Made by a program: the position numbers and the translations under genes | Shown here: piece after piece, positions 1 through 11,110 of the stretch | How positions within the stretch are numbered: the stretch's first letter is position 1 | How the letters are laid out: every line of letters begins with the position of its first letter | The notes under the pieces: generated by a model | What the model saw: only the letters and a program-made list of their open reading frames with translations | Told to the model about the DNA's origin: nothing | Database searches by the model: none | Assembly: GCA_021018995.1 (NCBI GenBank) | Contig: CM037586.1 | Coordinates: 146,920,060-146,984,059 of the forward strand | DNA: 64,000 nt | Source of the DNA: Chloranthus sessilifolius | Lineage: Eukaryota > Streptophyta > Magnoliopsida > Chloranthales > Chloranthaceae | Reading direction: 5' to 3'

Positions 1-112
1 ATTCACTAACTAATCGATAGCGATTTTTTAACGAATCGATAACGATTTATTAAATAGTCGGTACCGATTCTTTACATAATCGAGAGTGATTTATTATATA
101 TAACGATCATTT
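1..112. repeat. 22-bp palindromic array A1
   Basis: Degenerate units with the word TCG-N4-CGA (for example TCGATAACGA) recur every 22 bp or so, separated by AT-rich spacers. The array ends just before the splice acceptor at 149, so it lies in an intron of the ULP-like gene. It continues past the left edge of the window. Confidence 0.85.
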
Positions 113-767
113 TATTCTGTTGTTTACATGTTTCATTTTCTTTCAAAAGGTTCGCGCTCCCCTCGTGCCTCAGGGCTTTGAATTAGAGATACCCGTGTTA
201 AGAGAATATCTACGGGTTCAAAAGGAGGTTGGGGGGAAGAGGAAAGAATCGGTCAAGAAAGCTGTGGAAGAGATTCGGCCGAAGAAGAAAAGAAATTACA
301 TTCTACGAGAATGTTGGAGAGGAGAGGAAGAATGGGATGGGCGATCGACGAAGAAGAACCCCTCTCAAAAAGGGCCCAGTGCATGTGGAGAGGGCGGCCA
401 AGAACTAGGGGCCGCCAAGGAGAGCTGGCAAATGAAAGATAGCCCAGCTGAACCGTCCACCTCCAATGATTCTTTGTTGAGGAGGGTCGATCATTTGACG
501 CTGGATAACTTGAAGCTCACCCAAAGAGTGAGCGATTTGGAGGGAGAGAATAAGGCCCTGGCTAAATGTTGCGCTTCTTTAGAGAAACTATGCAACTCCT
601 TCAATGAGAGGCTGAATTCAAGGGATGGGGAGTGGCAGAAGTTAAATCACTACAACTATTTAGTCAGAAAGGGCCAGACTAATATTAAAGAACTCCTTGA
701 AAATTTATTGGAGGCGAGACCTAAGGTATGTGTTGAAATCTGATTTTAGATGTTCAATTTTGTTAAC

Positions 768-1005
768 ATAAATCGATATCGATTATATATAAAGTCGATA
801 CCGATAATATATTCAATCGTTATCGATTATATATGCAGTCGGTCTAATTCTATTTACAATCGATCGCGACTATATATATAATCGATAACGATCATATATA
901 AAATCGATAGCGACTATATATATAACCGATAACGATCATATATAAAATCGATAGCGACTATAAGTACAGTCGATAACGATTATATTTAAAATCGATTTGG
1001 ACTTT
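768..1005. repeat. 22-bp palindromic array A2 (intron)
   Basis: About ten units of exactly or nearly 22 bp. TCGATATCGA, TCGATACCGA, TCGTTATCGA, TCGATAACGA and TCGATAGCGA alternate with AT-rich spacers. It fills the intron after the coiled-coil exon. The matching intron in copy B (about 60175-60257) is short and has no array. Confidence 0.9.
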
Positions 1006-1684
1006 TTAAAATGTGGACCAAAAATTATTTCTTATTTTGCATCATTATTACGATGTACAGGAATTGGCTATGGAGGAGCTGATATTGAAGGTGTGCGACA
1101 CAACCTTCGATGAGGAACCATCAGCTCCTGCGCATTAGGTTCCTCCTCCTCCTCCCGTTGATGAGGTGAAGGCAGCTGCTAACAAGCAGCCTGAGACCCA
1201 AACTGATAAGGGTCCTGCTGGTGAAGAGAAAACCTCTTCCGAATTGCCTCACCAACAAGCTGAGCTTCGCTTAAGACCTAGGCAAGCGAAAGTCAGCAAA
1301 GTAATTGCCGTCAAACCTAAGGCCCAGCGAAGGATAGCGGCTGAAAAGAAGCCTACCGAGAAGGCCAGCAAAGGACCAACTGCTGAGCCTGGACCGGTGG
1401 CAGTCATTACCGCTGGTCCTGGGTCTACGGATGAAGATGCTCCTGCTGAGCTAATGAGCAAAATATATATGCTAGACATATAGAACAAGCCTCAAGGAGG
1501 ACGAGTAAGTTATTCTACCACGAATACTTAACTTTATTATTATATATTTATCGTGAAGATTAGTTGGCCATTTTTTATGCAGAGAATATGTTAGCACTGT
1601 CGGCAAGTATAAGCTGGTGGTGCAATCCTTCAGATGTCTGGCGGGAACTCAGTACCTGGATAACTTTGTAAGTTTAACATACTG

Positions 1685-1930
1685 TAGGCAAAATCGTTAT
1701 CGATGGCTTATGTAATCGTTATCGATGGCTTATGTAATCGTTATCGATGGCTTTTAGAGTCGATAACGATGGCTTATGTAATCGTTAGCGACTCTGTACA
1801 TCATCGATATCGATTCATTAGAGAGTCGATAACGATTTCGATGACTTAAATAATCGTTACCGACTCTCAAATAAATCGATATCGGTGACTTATAGAGTCG
1901 CTAACCATTATGTAGTTAACTCTAATCGCA
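1685..1930. repeat. 22-bp palindromic array A3 (intron)
   Basis: About ten units. The first three are nearly identical (TCGTTATCGA plus a 12-bp spacer), and one interval is 28 bp instead of 22. It lies between exon 1583-1667 and exon 1960-2239. The homologous intron of copy B holds array B3, which keeps the 22-bp register but has different spacers. Confidence 0.9.
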
Positions 1931-2954
1931 TATTTTAATCTAAGCGCATTGGTTTTGAGTTATGGGCGCCTACCTGAGACATTTGGAAGTTATTGATGAT
2001 AAAATTCATCCTGAGAAAGAGGTCAAAAACTTCCTTATGGACTCTGCCGCGCTGACGTACATGGGCTATGAACTGAGAGATTTCAACAAGTTCTCGCTTT
2101 TAAAAAATTATCTGACCAAATGGAGGTTCAAGTTCAAAGGTGGGCTGCCTATAGACAAAGAGAGACCGGAGGGAAGAAGCTGATGGAAACTTTCTTCTTC
2201 AATGAGCTTCGAAATCTGTGGGTTCACGAATGCAACATAGTATGCTTTTATCCTCTTTATAATTATTCTTTTTAATTTTTCTATCATACCCTTTGAGATT
2301 ATATTACTTTTTTGTAGATATTTATGCCAATACATTCAGAACAACCACTACACTGGGCGCTTGCGATCGTAACGTTAGTCGAACGATCGATAATGATCGT
2401 CGACCGTATATTTAATAGGCCCTCTAAGGAAATATATGTGTCCCAATTGCAGGCGCTGGTAAGATATTTTGCTTAGCATATCTTTTATCATTGTTAGCTT
2501 AACATATTTGACACTCCTCTCTATTATTTCGAAACAGACCCAATACCTTCCCATGATTTTATATTCGTACGATGACTCTGCTGCACTAATGAAGAAGAGT
2601 TATCCTTGGTCATCTACTGACTGCCGGATCAAAGCCGTCCCCTGACAGACCAACTCCTGTGATTGTGGAGTGTTTGTTGTAAAGTATATCGAATACTTTA
2701 CGATGGGGAAGAAATTTGACTTCGCGCAATCAGATATAGATAGGATCAGGGCAGAAATTGGTCATATACTGGCTACATACACAGGCGATGGCAGAGTACT
2801 GGCGAAGGATGACAAAAATGAGGGGGAGCAGTAGTAGTGTGGTTGTATTTGAATATTTTTATAATTGTAAATGAAATATTTTTTCTTAATGAATTATTTT
2901 GAATATAATTGCACTATTTTTATGTAGTTGTAGTTAAAAAGTAGAAATAGCATC

Positions 2955-3230
2955 CATTAGCGACTACATATATAGTCGTCATCGACTATATAAATAATCG
3001 GATTTACTGTATGTAATCGCTACCACTATATAACTAATCATTCACGATTCTTTAGGTAATCGATATCGATTTCCATATAGAGTCGCCATCGACCAGATAT
3101 CATAATCGATACCGATTCTTAAATGAATCGATATCGACTTTATAAATAGTTGATGGCGACTCTATATAGAATCGATATAAATTATTTATACAATCGATGA
3201 CGACTCTATGATACATCGGTAAAGACTATA
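2955..3230. repeat. 22-bp palindromic array A4 (between convergent genes)
   Basis: Units with TCG-N4-CGA words, more decayed than in A2 and A3, lie in the gap between the 3' ends of the ULP-like gene (2834) and the transposase gene (3304). Copy B has array B2 in the same place. Confidence 0.85.
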
Positions 3231-3303
3231 TTACAGTGTAAAAAAATATGGATTCTGAATTTCTCATTTACATTCAATCTATCATTATTAAAAATATATA
3301 CTG

Positions 3304-4143
3304 TTAGCCCATCGGTCCCACTGCCTTGCAGCTCCTGCGGTTGTGACCATATTCACTGCACCTGCTACACTGTAGTGCCCTAACCTCACCCTTAGACCTT
3401 ATCCTTCTTTTCCTCGGACGGTCGGCTTGCTTTCGACAATAATAGGGTGGTCTCACTTTCATATTTTCAGGGAGTTGCTCTGGTTGGAACTCCCATTGAC
3501 TTTTATCGAGGGTGGGAACCCATTGCTCGTCATATGTTTGTCTAAAGCAAGCGGTGAAAAACCAGTTCTCACAAAATTTATGGTAGTCGTAACTTCTTCG
3601 ATTGATGGCCGCCACGGCATGGGAACAATCGGGTTCGTAGCATCCGGCTGTCACTCGATAACTAGTGGTCCTCAAAGGCCGAATTTGAAAGTTTTTCTCC
3701 ACCGCGTGTTCTTTCAATGCTCTTTGAAATGTTTGTTTGTCTCGGAAGATCTCTCCAATTTTAAACGTCCAATTCCGATATTCAGTTTCCACCTCTTCAT
3801 CGGAGGAATCGCCCAATGTCTCTGACATTTCGTAATCTCCGTCTACTAGGGGATTGTCAATGTCTCTCACAAAAATTTTCGGATCATCTTTGATAAACCC
3901 ATCCGGTTCGCCTTCATATTCTTCTTCTAAGGTATCTTCATTCATGGCTTGAGGATGACTACCCCATTCACTAGCGGTGTTCTCGGGTGGTTGACTAGAT
4001 CCTTCATCGAAGGGGTTCTGATGTGATTGATCGGATCCTTCACAGAATGGATAATGGCGTGGTTGGCTAGGCCCTTCACCGAAGGGGTGCTCATATGTAT
4101 GGACATGGGGTTGAGTTACTCTGGTAATTCCCATCGATGGCAT
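3304..4143 (-). CDS. MULE transposase derivative lacking the catalytic domain
   Basis: This 279-codon frame opens with a Pro/Gly-rich repeat segment (HPFGEGPSQP, NPFDEGSSQP; residues 10-60) and an acidic stretch. It then has the MuDR-type N-terminal domain (about 125-175: WTFKIGEIFRDKQTF..LKEHAV, ending at GCYEPDCS). Next it jumps straight to the SWIM-finger tail (HAVAAINRRS) and the C-terminal zinc knuckle (CSRCSEYGHNRRSC). Copy B has the whole MULE transposase core between those points, so an in-frame internal deletion removed the DDE domain. ATG at 4143 and stop at 3304-3306 are intact. It could still make a DNA-binding protein without transposase activity, but nothing here shows expression. 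Confidence 0.75.
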   Translation of the reverse strand: MPSMGITRVTQPHVHTYEHPFGEGPSQPRHYPFCEGSDQSHQNPFDEGSSQPPENTASEWGSHPQAMNEDTLEEEYEGEPDGFIKDDPKIFVRDIDNPLVDGDYEMSETLGDSSDEEVETEYRNWTFKIGEIFRDKQTFQRALKEHAVEKNFQIRPLRTTSYRVTAGCYEPDCSHAVAAINRRSYDYHKFCENWFFTACFRQTYDEQWVPTLDKSQWEFQPEQLPENMKVRPPYYCRKQADRPRKRRIRSKGEVRALQCSRCSEYGHNRRSCKAVGPMG

Positions 4144-4158
4144 GGTAGAACATAAGTC

Positions 4159-4794
4159 TTAAGTAAACCAAGTTGTCCATCCACCGGGGAAGATATGACT
4201 GAAATCGTTGGTATCCACCACCCTTTCTGAAGTATAGTCTAACCATTGACTACATTGTTGTGACCCATGCATGTATTTTACTGGGTCATCATATGATTCA
4301 ATCGGAGCATCGTTTAAATCAAATGTTACTTTCCCTTTGCCATCGTTCGCCGCAATATAACCGTCATCGCTTAACGGGACGGTATCGTATACAATTTCAT
4401 CCTCAAACTTACATGACTGAAATGAATGAGACACAAAATCAGTCCCGCCGAGATTTACTTGTTCACCTTCAACTGGGAAGGATGACGGTTCCTTAATGAT
4501 GAATACTTTTATAACGTCCACTCCGGATTTATAAAACGTAAATAATATAGCCAAATCATCAGAGTCCAAAATGTCGGCAACCACAGGCGTATTCACTATC
4601 TTCATATGAAACTTTGTGGAAACTGTTTCATCCGCCTTCGCAAAACTGACAGCAGACATTCGCCTTATGAATTGTTCATAAGAAATTTCAATTGAAATGT
4701 TAATAAGCCTCCGCCGGCCACCTTCATACAAGCCATCATTGTTTACAAGAAGGCCATTATAGTGACAAAGAAGAGAAATCCTCACGTCCGTCAT
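4159..4794 (-). CDS. N-terminal PB1-like ORF of the MULE transposase gene
   Basis: The 211-codon frame starts MTDVRISLLCHYNG and has YEGGRRRLINISIEISYEQFIRRM, the form of the N-terminal domain found before the DNA-binding domain in many plant MULE transposases. ATG at 4792-4794 is the first in frame, just downstream of array A5. It ends at TAA in the same frame as the next ORF, with only a few codons between. Copy B has a stop at nearly the same place (after TTWLTHE). Either two ORFs are normal here, or a short intron or a common defect separates them. It is probably the start of the transposase unit. Confidence 0.65.
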   Translation of the reverse strand: MTDVRISLLCHYNGLLVNNDGLYEGGRRRLINISIEISYEQFIRRMSAVSFAKADETVSTKFHMKIVNTPVVADILDSDDLAILFTFYKSGVDVIKVFIIKEPSSFPVEGEQVNLGGTDFVSHSFQSCKFEDEIVYDTVPLSDDGYIAANDGKGKVTFDLNDAPIESYDDPVKYMHGSQQCSQWLDYTSERVVDTNDFSHIFPGGWTTWFT

Positions 4795-4864
4795 CGTCTG
4801 TTTAAGAATGAGAAGGAAGGGTCATAAGACTGATGAAACAAAAGAGAAAAGACGACTATAACTC

Positions 4865-5005
4865 TTAGTCGATTGCAAATACAATCGATATCGACTCTAT
4901 ATAGAGTCGATATCGATTGTGTATACAATCGGCATCGACTCCATATAGAGTCGATATCGGCTCTATACACAATCGATATCAATTGTGTATGGAGCCGATG
5001 ACGAA
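4865..5005. repeat. 22-bp palindromic array A5 (subterminal)
   Basis: About six units with words TCGATATCGA, TCGATATCGG and CGGCATCGA, spaced 22 bp. It lies upstream of the transposase ATG at 4794. Copy B has array B1 in the same place (25755-25925). Confidence 0.9.
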
Positions 5006-5417
5006 ATGCAGGGCCTTCTTCTGCGAGATACTGCATCACTAAATAACACTAATAAACTGAAAATGGGGTTAAGTAGGATACCTCTCGTCGCAAGGACAAA
5101 GTTCAGGGTCTTTTTGCCACAATGAAGAAATGCAGGGCCTTCATCTTCCAAGCCTCTGTTTTCTTCTTCGAAATAGCAGATCAGACTAAGTAAGGACACT
5201 CCGTCTAGGGTTTTACACCTCTAACTTTTTTGCAGGATAAAATGAGGAAGAAGACGATGCTTTGTTGGTTAAAGAAGGTCATAGAAGGGGATAATTTGGA
5301 CCTTTTACTCTCCTTAGGGTCGGCTAGGCTTAGAGCTGGTTTGTCTGGGTAAAAGTGAAACTATAGGGCTTCTGACGTAAAAGGCGTACGTGATAGGGCC
5401 GGTTAGATAAATTTCCC
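5006..5417 (-). other. MULE terminal region, copy A
   Basis: Read on the minus strand, this matches 25311-25700 of copy B. Both share GGGAAATTTA at the edge, CTTTTACGTCAGA, CTAAGGAGAGTAAAA, and a stretch reading CYFEEENRGL in one frame. It is presumably the terminal and subterminal sequence and promoter of the element. The conserved frame is short and has no known domain. Confidence 0.7.
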
Positions 5418-6120
5418 AAAAGACAAGCTCTTATTATTATTATTATTATCATATTTTTTTATACGATTATTATTATTATTACTGCCGTTAAACAAAACCG
5501 CTCAAAAAGGTGGGTAGTCCAGTTATTTTTACATTAATAGCACCGCAGTGAATATTTCTGACATACAATACAGAGCTATAACGTGGCCCGGATTTAATGC
5601 CATAACCATCCGGAATATACAGCCTATATATACATACAAAAATATGGGCAATAGTTAGGTCCAACCGGTTGAACCGGTTCTCAGACCCTTTGATTTAAGG
5701 AAAGTCTGAGATGAAAAAAGTTTCTACGTCCCACTTAATAAAGTGGAAGAGGTGGAAGTCCAGATTCTCTCGAATCCGCACGTAGAATTCAACGTCTTTG
5801 ACTTTACCTGACCATTGCCGTAGAAGACAAGAAGTAGGTAAGTAGAGGAAGAGAAACATATCTGCTATTAACATAATACACTATCATTAAACATTTCACA
5901 CTCGAATAATGGGTAATAATTGAAAATACATATGGCCCAATAGAGACATCACACTTGAATAGAGAAGAAAATAAAATTAAAATGGAAACAGAGAGGAAAA
6001 AACTGCCTATCTCGGCAATTTCTCTTACCCTTCTTTCGTTAAAGAAACGGTAAATGATTAGGTTTTTTTTTCCTTTTTTTTTTTTTTTTTTCCCACATTA
6101 TGGGTATTATTACTACCATC
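5418..6120. other. Intergenic, 3' side of the hydrolase gene
   Basis: No gene was found. It holds a (TTA)n-type tract near 5430-5480 and a long T run near 6066-6092. It should include the 3' untranslated region of the minus-strand gene that ends at 6121, but no poly(A) site could be fixed. Confidence 0.5.
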
Positions 6121-9054
6121 TCAGCGGCAAGTGTTCTTCCAAATCTCCTCCAACTCTCTAGCAAAAGCCTTCTGCCTCCCAACAACTATTGTGATGTGGT
6201 CTTTCTTCTCTATCACCTTAACCCGAGCTCTAGGGATCTTCGATCGGACGGCATAGCTGCACTCGACTGGGAGAAGCTCGTCATCTCTGCCGTGGAAAAC
6301 GATGACGTGGCAGTCCAGCTGTTGTTTCACTATGTCCAAGTACCCCTCCATCTTGCTTGCACTTCCACATATGATGTTGTGTAATGTATGCCAGGCTGCA
6401 TTATGGGTGTGACAACAGAAGCCTTCCACCAAGAAAGTCTTCATCCTGCCCATTATAATAAAGACACAAGCTGACTGCCATCAAAGCTTAGCAAGCCAAA
6501 GGGCAAAAGGCCAAATCACTTAAATTCAAGGTGTCAAGGTGTCTATATTGGGTATCGGGTATCCATCCCAGAGATTCCGTTACGTATCAGTCGATACACG
6601 ATGTGTGTTTAAATCTAAAAAAAAGTTTAAACAATTATTATATATATATATATATAGGAAACCACTACATGTAACCCCGTAGTTTTAAAACATAGGTGAG
6701 ATAAATAAATAAATAAAATTAAAAATTAAAAATTAAAAAAAAGCATAGGTCACAGATGGGAGCAAATAAAAAATGAAATAAATACATAAATAAATAATAA
6801 AAAGAAAAAGTGTTATACACTAACACCAAAAAATTAGAATATAGGTGTATGATTCCACACTAAGACGTAACACGACCGAGATGTATCCACTGATACAGTG
6901 GCGTCGTCGCATAATCTCTGATACTGATATTCCAGACTGATACCAATCTGAAACCTGTATCCGGAAGGTATCGGTATTGGCTGAATATTTATGCCATTGC
7001 TTAAATATTTTCATCCCTTTCCACTCAAGTTTCGGTAAATACTTCCCTGATTTTGACTAAAAGCCAAAAATACCTATTTTTATTAACCAAAAACCCAAAA
7101 GAACCCATCACATATTATCTTCTCTATGCTTCTCCCTGTTGATGGCCACATGCAATCATTTCTCTTTATGTTCAATGGGCTGAATCCTAGAAATTTCACC
7201 AAATTGGTATCTTGGTCGTATATATCTTTTTCCCATGTATTTATTGAACAGCCTGGAGAAAAAGATTGATGGAAGAAGTTTGTTTGGAAACATTTGGTTG
7301 ATGTGATTCTTTGCCCTTAACCATGCAAAAGTTACACATCATATAGACCATCGAGATGAACGAGGGGGAAAAAAGCATGCTGTAGCATAACATAGTGGGT
7401 AAGCTATAATTCTGCTTATCTTCAACATGGGAGGGTATTTAATTTTTAGAAGTGTTACGCTCACTCCTGCTTCTTGTTACAACCACATCACTTAAGGAAA
7501 GCCCAAAACCATTGACTGAATCAAACGATGGATATCATTTTTTATCCTAATCTTTTCCATAATAGATCATGAGATCATGGTCCTACCTTCAAATGGTTTC
7601 AAATGGAATGTTGAATCCATGTGGCATATATAAAAAAAAGTGAACCCCTTTGATGGTCCCCAATGATAATATTAACTTTTTGAGATGTACGCCATGTGAA
7701 AGCATCATCTTCACCATTTGATGGGAGGCCCTGAACGCAGCAAGGTCTATCGTGTGAAAGATCCAGACCGAAAACAATCTCCTTGCCATTTGATATAAAG
7801 CAGTCAAACACTTTTTTCTACCCTAAAGTGATGTGACTATAATAAAAAAGGTGTGCCAGTAACACTTCTCTTAATATCTTATTATTTATTTTAGTGTTTT
7901 TTTAAAATTTTATATTGGAAGTATGTGTCGAGATCAGCTGCGTCTATATATGTTGCGCAACATGTGACACCATACATGAGGATCATGTTCCACGGAAAGA
8001 AAGATAAGATCGGTACAATACAACTTTAAAAAAATAGGTATAATTCGATGCATAAAAATGTGGGGCAAAAGAATTATTTTCGTAAGTCACATCCCTTGCG
8101 ACTGAAGCATGTTTATTGGATTAACCATGCCACGTGGCATCTGGTGGGTTAAGGTCCGGCCGTACACGGCTGCGTGCACACATTTCCCCATTTCGCTCTA
8201 CATATTTTCATATTCAAAAATTTATAAATTTATATAAAGTAGTTGAGAAAACAAAAAAAAAAAAAAAAAAAAAAAAAAGGAGTTTTCGGTAATTTGACGT
8301 CTTAATCTTAAGCTTAGCAAAAGTAGATACATATTTTTCTTATGAGCGGTTGCTGGTTGGTTACCTGTTTCGGGTGATCTGTTTGGCGATGAAGTCCCAG
8401 AGGCGATGTTGTTTGCAGATGAGCAAGCAAATCGTGCGGCTAATGTGCTCGTACCAGCAAGCTATGGACGCTCCAAAAGCTATTAATGGCCACACGCGCC
8501 TCGGGGCAACCATTCTCATCACGTATTGCGACCCTTGCTCCCCCTTTGGTACTGGAAAATATGGCTGCGGCGTTTTTAAGAGTGTTCGTAAACCCACTGG
8601 CGATTCCAAATGCCAATCGCTCTTTTATATTTATAATAATTGAAAGAAAGAAAAAAAGTAATAAAGAAACTCTTACTGGTGCGAGTAATGTGAGTGACTT
8701 CACAGCGCCAGGGTATTTTACAGCAAGCGCCAGAGCCAAAATGCAGCCTAACGAGTGCGCCACTATGTGAAACGACTTGACTTTGAAGGGGTCTAGCACC
8801 GACCGTTCGATCATGTCGATGTGCTCTCCCAATGTATAAAGTGAATCACTCGGTTTTGGGCTACTCCCAAACCCCAGAAGATCTATGGCTATTAACCGAT
8901 ACGACGATTTCGTCGTTTCTGAGAAGTTGGGAAATACGGTTTCAGTCCAAAATTTTGACGAGGAAATAAACCCATGTATGAACAACACATCCTCCTTGGT
9001 TGTATCTGCTGTAACACCAAGATCTAGTTATTTCTGTTGTTTTCTTCTACTAAT

Positions 9055-9138
<84 letters not shown>

Positions 9139-9730
9139 CAAATGTACCTTTAGCTCCTTCGGCATGAACAAACAGTGTTGGCTCCTTGCATGAGGAGCTC
9201 CATGAAGTGCAAGTCTTGCAATCGCAATCAGACCATCTTGGAACGGGATGCGATTGCTGCCCTCCGATCTTCCCTTGCAGCATCTCTACAATGTTAGAGT
9301 TAATCGTGAACGTCGATCTCACGCTCCCGTTCCTCACCTTCTCACACGCTTGTACCATCGTCCCCTCCATCTTGAGCCTCTTAAGCTCCTTCACCGTTGA
9401 TTTCGAGAGGTCGGAAACCAACGACGGACGTGTGTACAGAGTGTCGGAGATCTCCTCCAAATGCAACTTACTGGAACAGAGGCACACGATCTTCGACTCG
9501 CCTTGCTCGGAAACCAGGATTTTCCCACTGCTCGTGATCGCCTCTTTAGCAGAAGAGCAGTAACACGGTTTCCATTCGGCTTCAATGATAAAATCAGCGA
9601 TCTTGTAAAGGACGCAGAGGAAGACATCGAGGAGATCGAGTACGGAGAAGACGAGGAAGCTAATGACATCGTTTACGACCCGCCCCGTTAACGTTAGAAC
9701 GGTTCTTGTGGCACCCATTACTGCAGCCAT
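6121..9730 (-). CDS. BODYGUARD-like alpha/beta hydrolase (4 exons)
   Basis: Plant BODYGUARD proteins are extracellular alpha/beta hydrolases needed for cuticle formation. Exons: 9730-9148, 9008-8677, 8564-8365, 6445-6121, all with GT/AG borders, joining into 479 codons, close to the family's usual length. The start is the first ATG, at 9730. An N-terminal hydrophobic segment (about 20-45, ISFLVFSVLDLLDVFLCVLY) is followed by AEWKPCYC, typical of the family. The fold shows VLFIHGF (oxyanion side, about 202-208), nucleophile Ser near 280 in AHSLG, acid in FHGRDDELLP (about 426) and His in KKDHIT (about 455). No lesion was seen. Intron 1 is mostly an (AT)n run and its acceptor is a tandem CAGCAG, so an alternative of one codon is possible. 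Intron 3 is 1.9 kb and holds a MITE. Substrate is unknown. Confidence 0.9.
7448..7869. mobile_element. MITE in intron 3 of the hydrolase gene
   Basis: Ends begin AGAAGTGTTAC and finish GTAACACTTCT. The inverted similarity extends about 45 bp inward (ACATCACTT near both inner edges). No coding capacity. No clean target-site duplication was found, so the family is left open. The rest of the intron (6446-7447) includes degenerate sequence with words such as GGTATCGG but no gene. Confidence 0.6.
9061..9134. repeat. (AT)n microsatellite filling intron 1
   Basis: Thirty-seven uninterrupted AT dinucleotides. They make up more than half of the 139-bp intron (9009-9147) and leave only short splice-site flanks. 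Confidence 0.98.
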
Positions 9731-11110
9731 AACACCCAAAGTTTCCGAGAGAGAAGCTAAGTTAAATGTAGGTTTTGTAAGAGCTATGAAGAAGCTCTCC
9801 TCCTAATATGAAAAGCCATACACTGAAACTAGGTTATATGCCCTATCTCCTTCTCCGTTTTCTTTTATCTCAAATCGCCATGGGGAAAAAGAAAGGCAAC
9901 GAGAAAGGATAAAGTTAGTTTTGCGTTTTATCAGTCTCTTCAAATGGGTATTCTAAACCCCTGTTCTAAAAGAATCGATTTTTAGAAGGTTGGAAGGGGT
10001 TGTCTTAAAAGTAAAGAAAAAAAAGAAAGAGAGAGAGAGAGAACATAGACACGTACCAGTAATATCAGATGAATGAAACGAATTCATTGTTCATTAAAAT
10101 CGTTTGTTGGCCAAGGAAAAAGGGTAGGTGGTGGTTGAACTCCCGACTAACAATTCCTTGCTTTAGCTGATACTAAAAGTTTACTATATAAAATATATAT
10201 AGATAATATTATTATTATCTTTCTTAGTAATCTCAATGCCCAGTTGCCCACCCACGAGGCCATGACACTTTCTATGTTCTTCGCTAGCCCATATTAGTTA
10301 CTGCCTTGGACGCGGTCATTGCTAGGCCCTCAAACACCTCCTATTTATTACTCGCTGTCTTTGGCACATGACTCCCATTCCTTTAGGAGCCACCCCACCA
10401 CCGTCCCCGCCCTTATAAATGAGGTTGCTTAAATATAAGAGTTTTGTTTGTGTGTAATTCTTCCCCACCCGTAGATTGGCCAGAAACCAAATCTGGCCCG
10501 TCTGATTGTCATCCCACTTTACGGTTAAGTGGCAGAACAATGGCCCTTGCATCCTGCAGCCCTCTGTCCCATGTAACAATGTTAAATTCTCTTGGGATCC
10601 ACATGTCATGCTGCAAGTGATACACCGTCCAATCGCAATCGGAAGGTGAAAACTGTGTTTCCACGCAATATTTGGTGGAAAAACCTTATGCCGAATTCGA
10701 GCCCAAAAGAGTTAAATTAAACAGGACATTATAAAGCCTATAATCTGCACAAACCTTTCGGTGAAGATCTTTCTCCTCACTGCTAATTAAGTGGGAATGG
10801 AGTATCTGCTTTATTGGGCTCTTAATGGACTAGGCTGGCCCGGATTTCTTCGGGCCTTGATCCAGAAAATGCGAGCTTTCTAGGCGTGTAAACTAGGCCT
10901 GAGACTCAGACTGGGCAAAGCATGATCCAGCCCAAGTTAACACGGGCCCATCTTAGAATTGATGTCCCAGCATCCGGCCCTATATATATAAGGACCCTGC
11001 ACGTGCGATGCACGTGAGAGCCGTTTATTTGGAGAATGAATCGTTACAATGTAAATTTTGAAAATATTTTTTGCATTTAAAAAAAAATCATTGGGCAACG
11101 AAATTTCGGT
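9731..11110. other. 5' flank of the hydrolase gene and gene-free DNA
   Basis: The part next to 9730 should hold the promoter and 5' untranslated region of the minus-strand gene. There are short GA tracts near 10025-10042. GGCCC and GGGCC words cluster at 10840-10950, as is common in plant promoters. No convincing ORF or RNA gene was seen, and no TATA box could be assigned with confidence. Confidence 0.4.

Larger units (their letters stand above)
150..2834 (+). pseudogene. MULE-borne ULP-like cysteine protease gene, copy A (5' part outside window)
   Basis: Family role: C48/Ulp1 peptidases process SUMO. Exons inferred from GT/AG borders and comparison with copy B are 150-725, 1061-1504, 1583-1667, 1960-2239, 2318-2458 and 2538-2834. 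The first holds a basic, then leucine-heptad coiled-coil segment. The second is rich in Pro, Lys and Ala. The last two carry the peptidase: His in LHWALAIV (codon 2351-2353), then Gln and Cys in QTNSCDCG (Cys codon 2664-2666). A TGA at 2643-2645 sits just before the catalytic Gln, where copy B has Arg, and a TAG follows PSAPAH in exon 2. It is therefore broken, although the catalytic His, Gln and Cys codons remain. The DUF1985-like first exon seen in copy B would lie left of the window. Arrays A1-A3 fill the introns. Confidence 0.8.
1..5417 (-). mobile_element. Mutator-like element, copy A (right part)
   Basis: Read on the minus strand, this starts at 5417 with GGGAAATTTA and matches the left end of copy B (from 25311) through the subterminal region. 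It then holds a MULE transposase gene (4794-3304), and a convergent ULP-like gene lies on the plus strand up to 2834. The far end is outside the window. Carrying a ULP-like gene next to a MuDR-type transposase is known from plant MULEs such as the Arabidopsis Kaonashi elements. The catalytic core of the transposase is deleted, so the copy cannot be autonomous. Five arrays of 22-bp palindromic units sit in its introns and intergenic parts. No long terminal inverted repeat could be shown. Confidence 0.85.

Noticed and set aside
1685..1930. CRISPR-like appearance (short repeats with varying spacers)
   Set aside because: The repeated word is only about 10 bp and variable, the spacers are 12 bp, the unit is 22 bp, and the context is an intron in a plant transposon.
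3427..3825. Plus-strand frame of 132 codons
   Set aside because: Antisense to the MULE transposase derivative.
8486..9691. Plus-strand frames of 76-125 codons across the hydrolase locus
   Set aside because: They are antisense shadows of the minus-strand exons, which have conserved motifs and splice sites.
9731..9739. Start of the hydrolase at 9739
   Set aside because: That codon is TTG. The first ATG in frame is at 9730.
10322..10609. Minus-strand frame of 95 codons upstream of the hydrolase
   Set aside because: No recognisable domain and no support from neighbours or splice sites.
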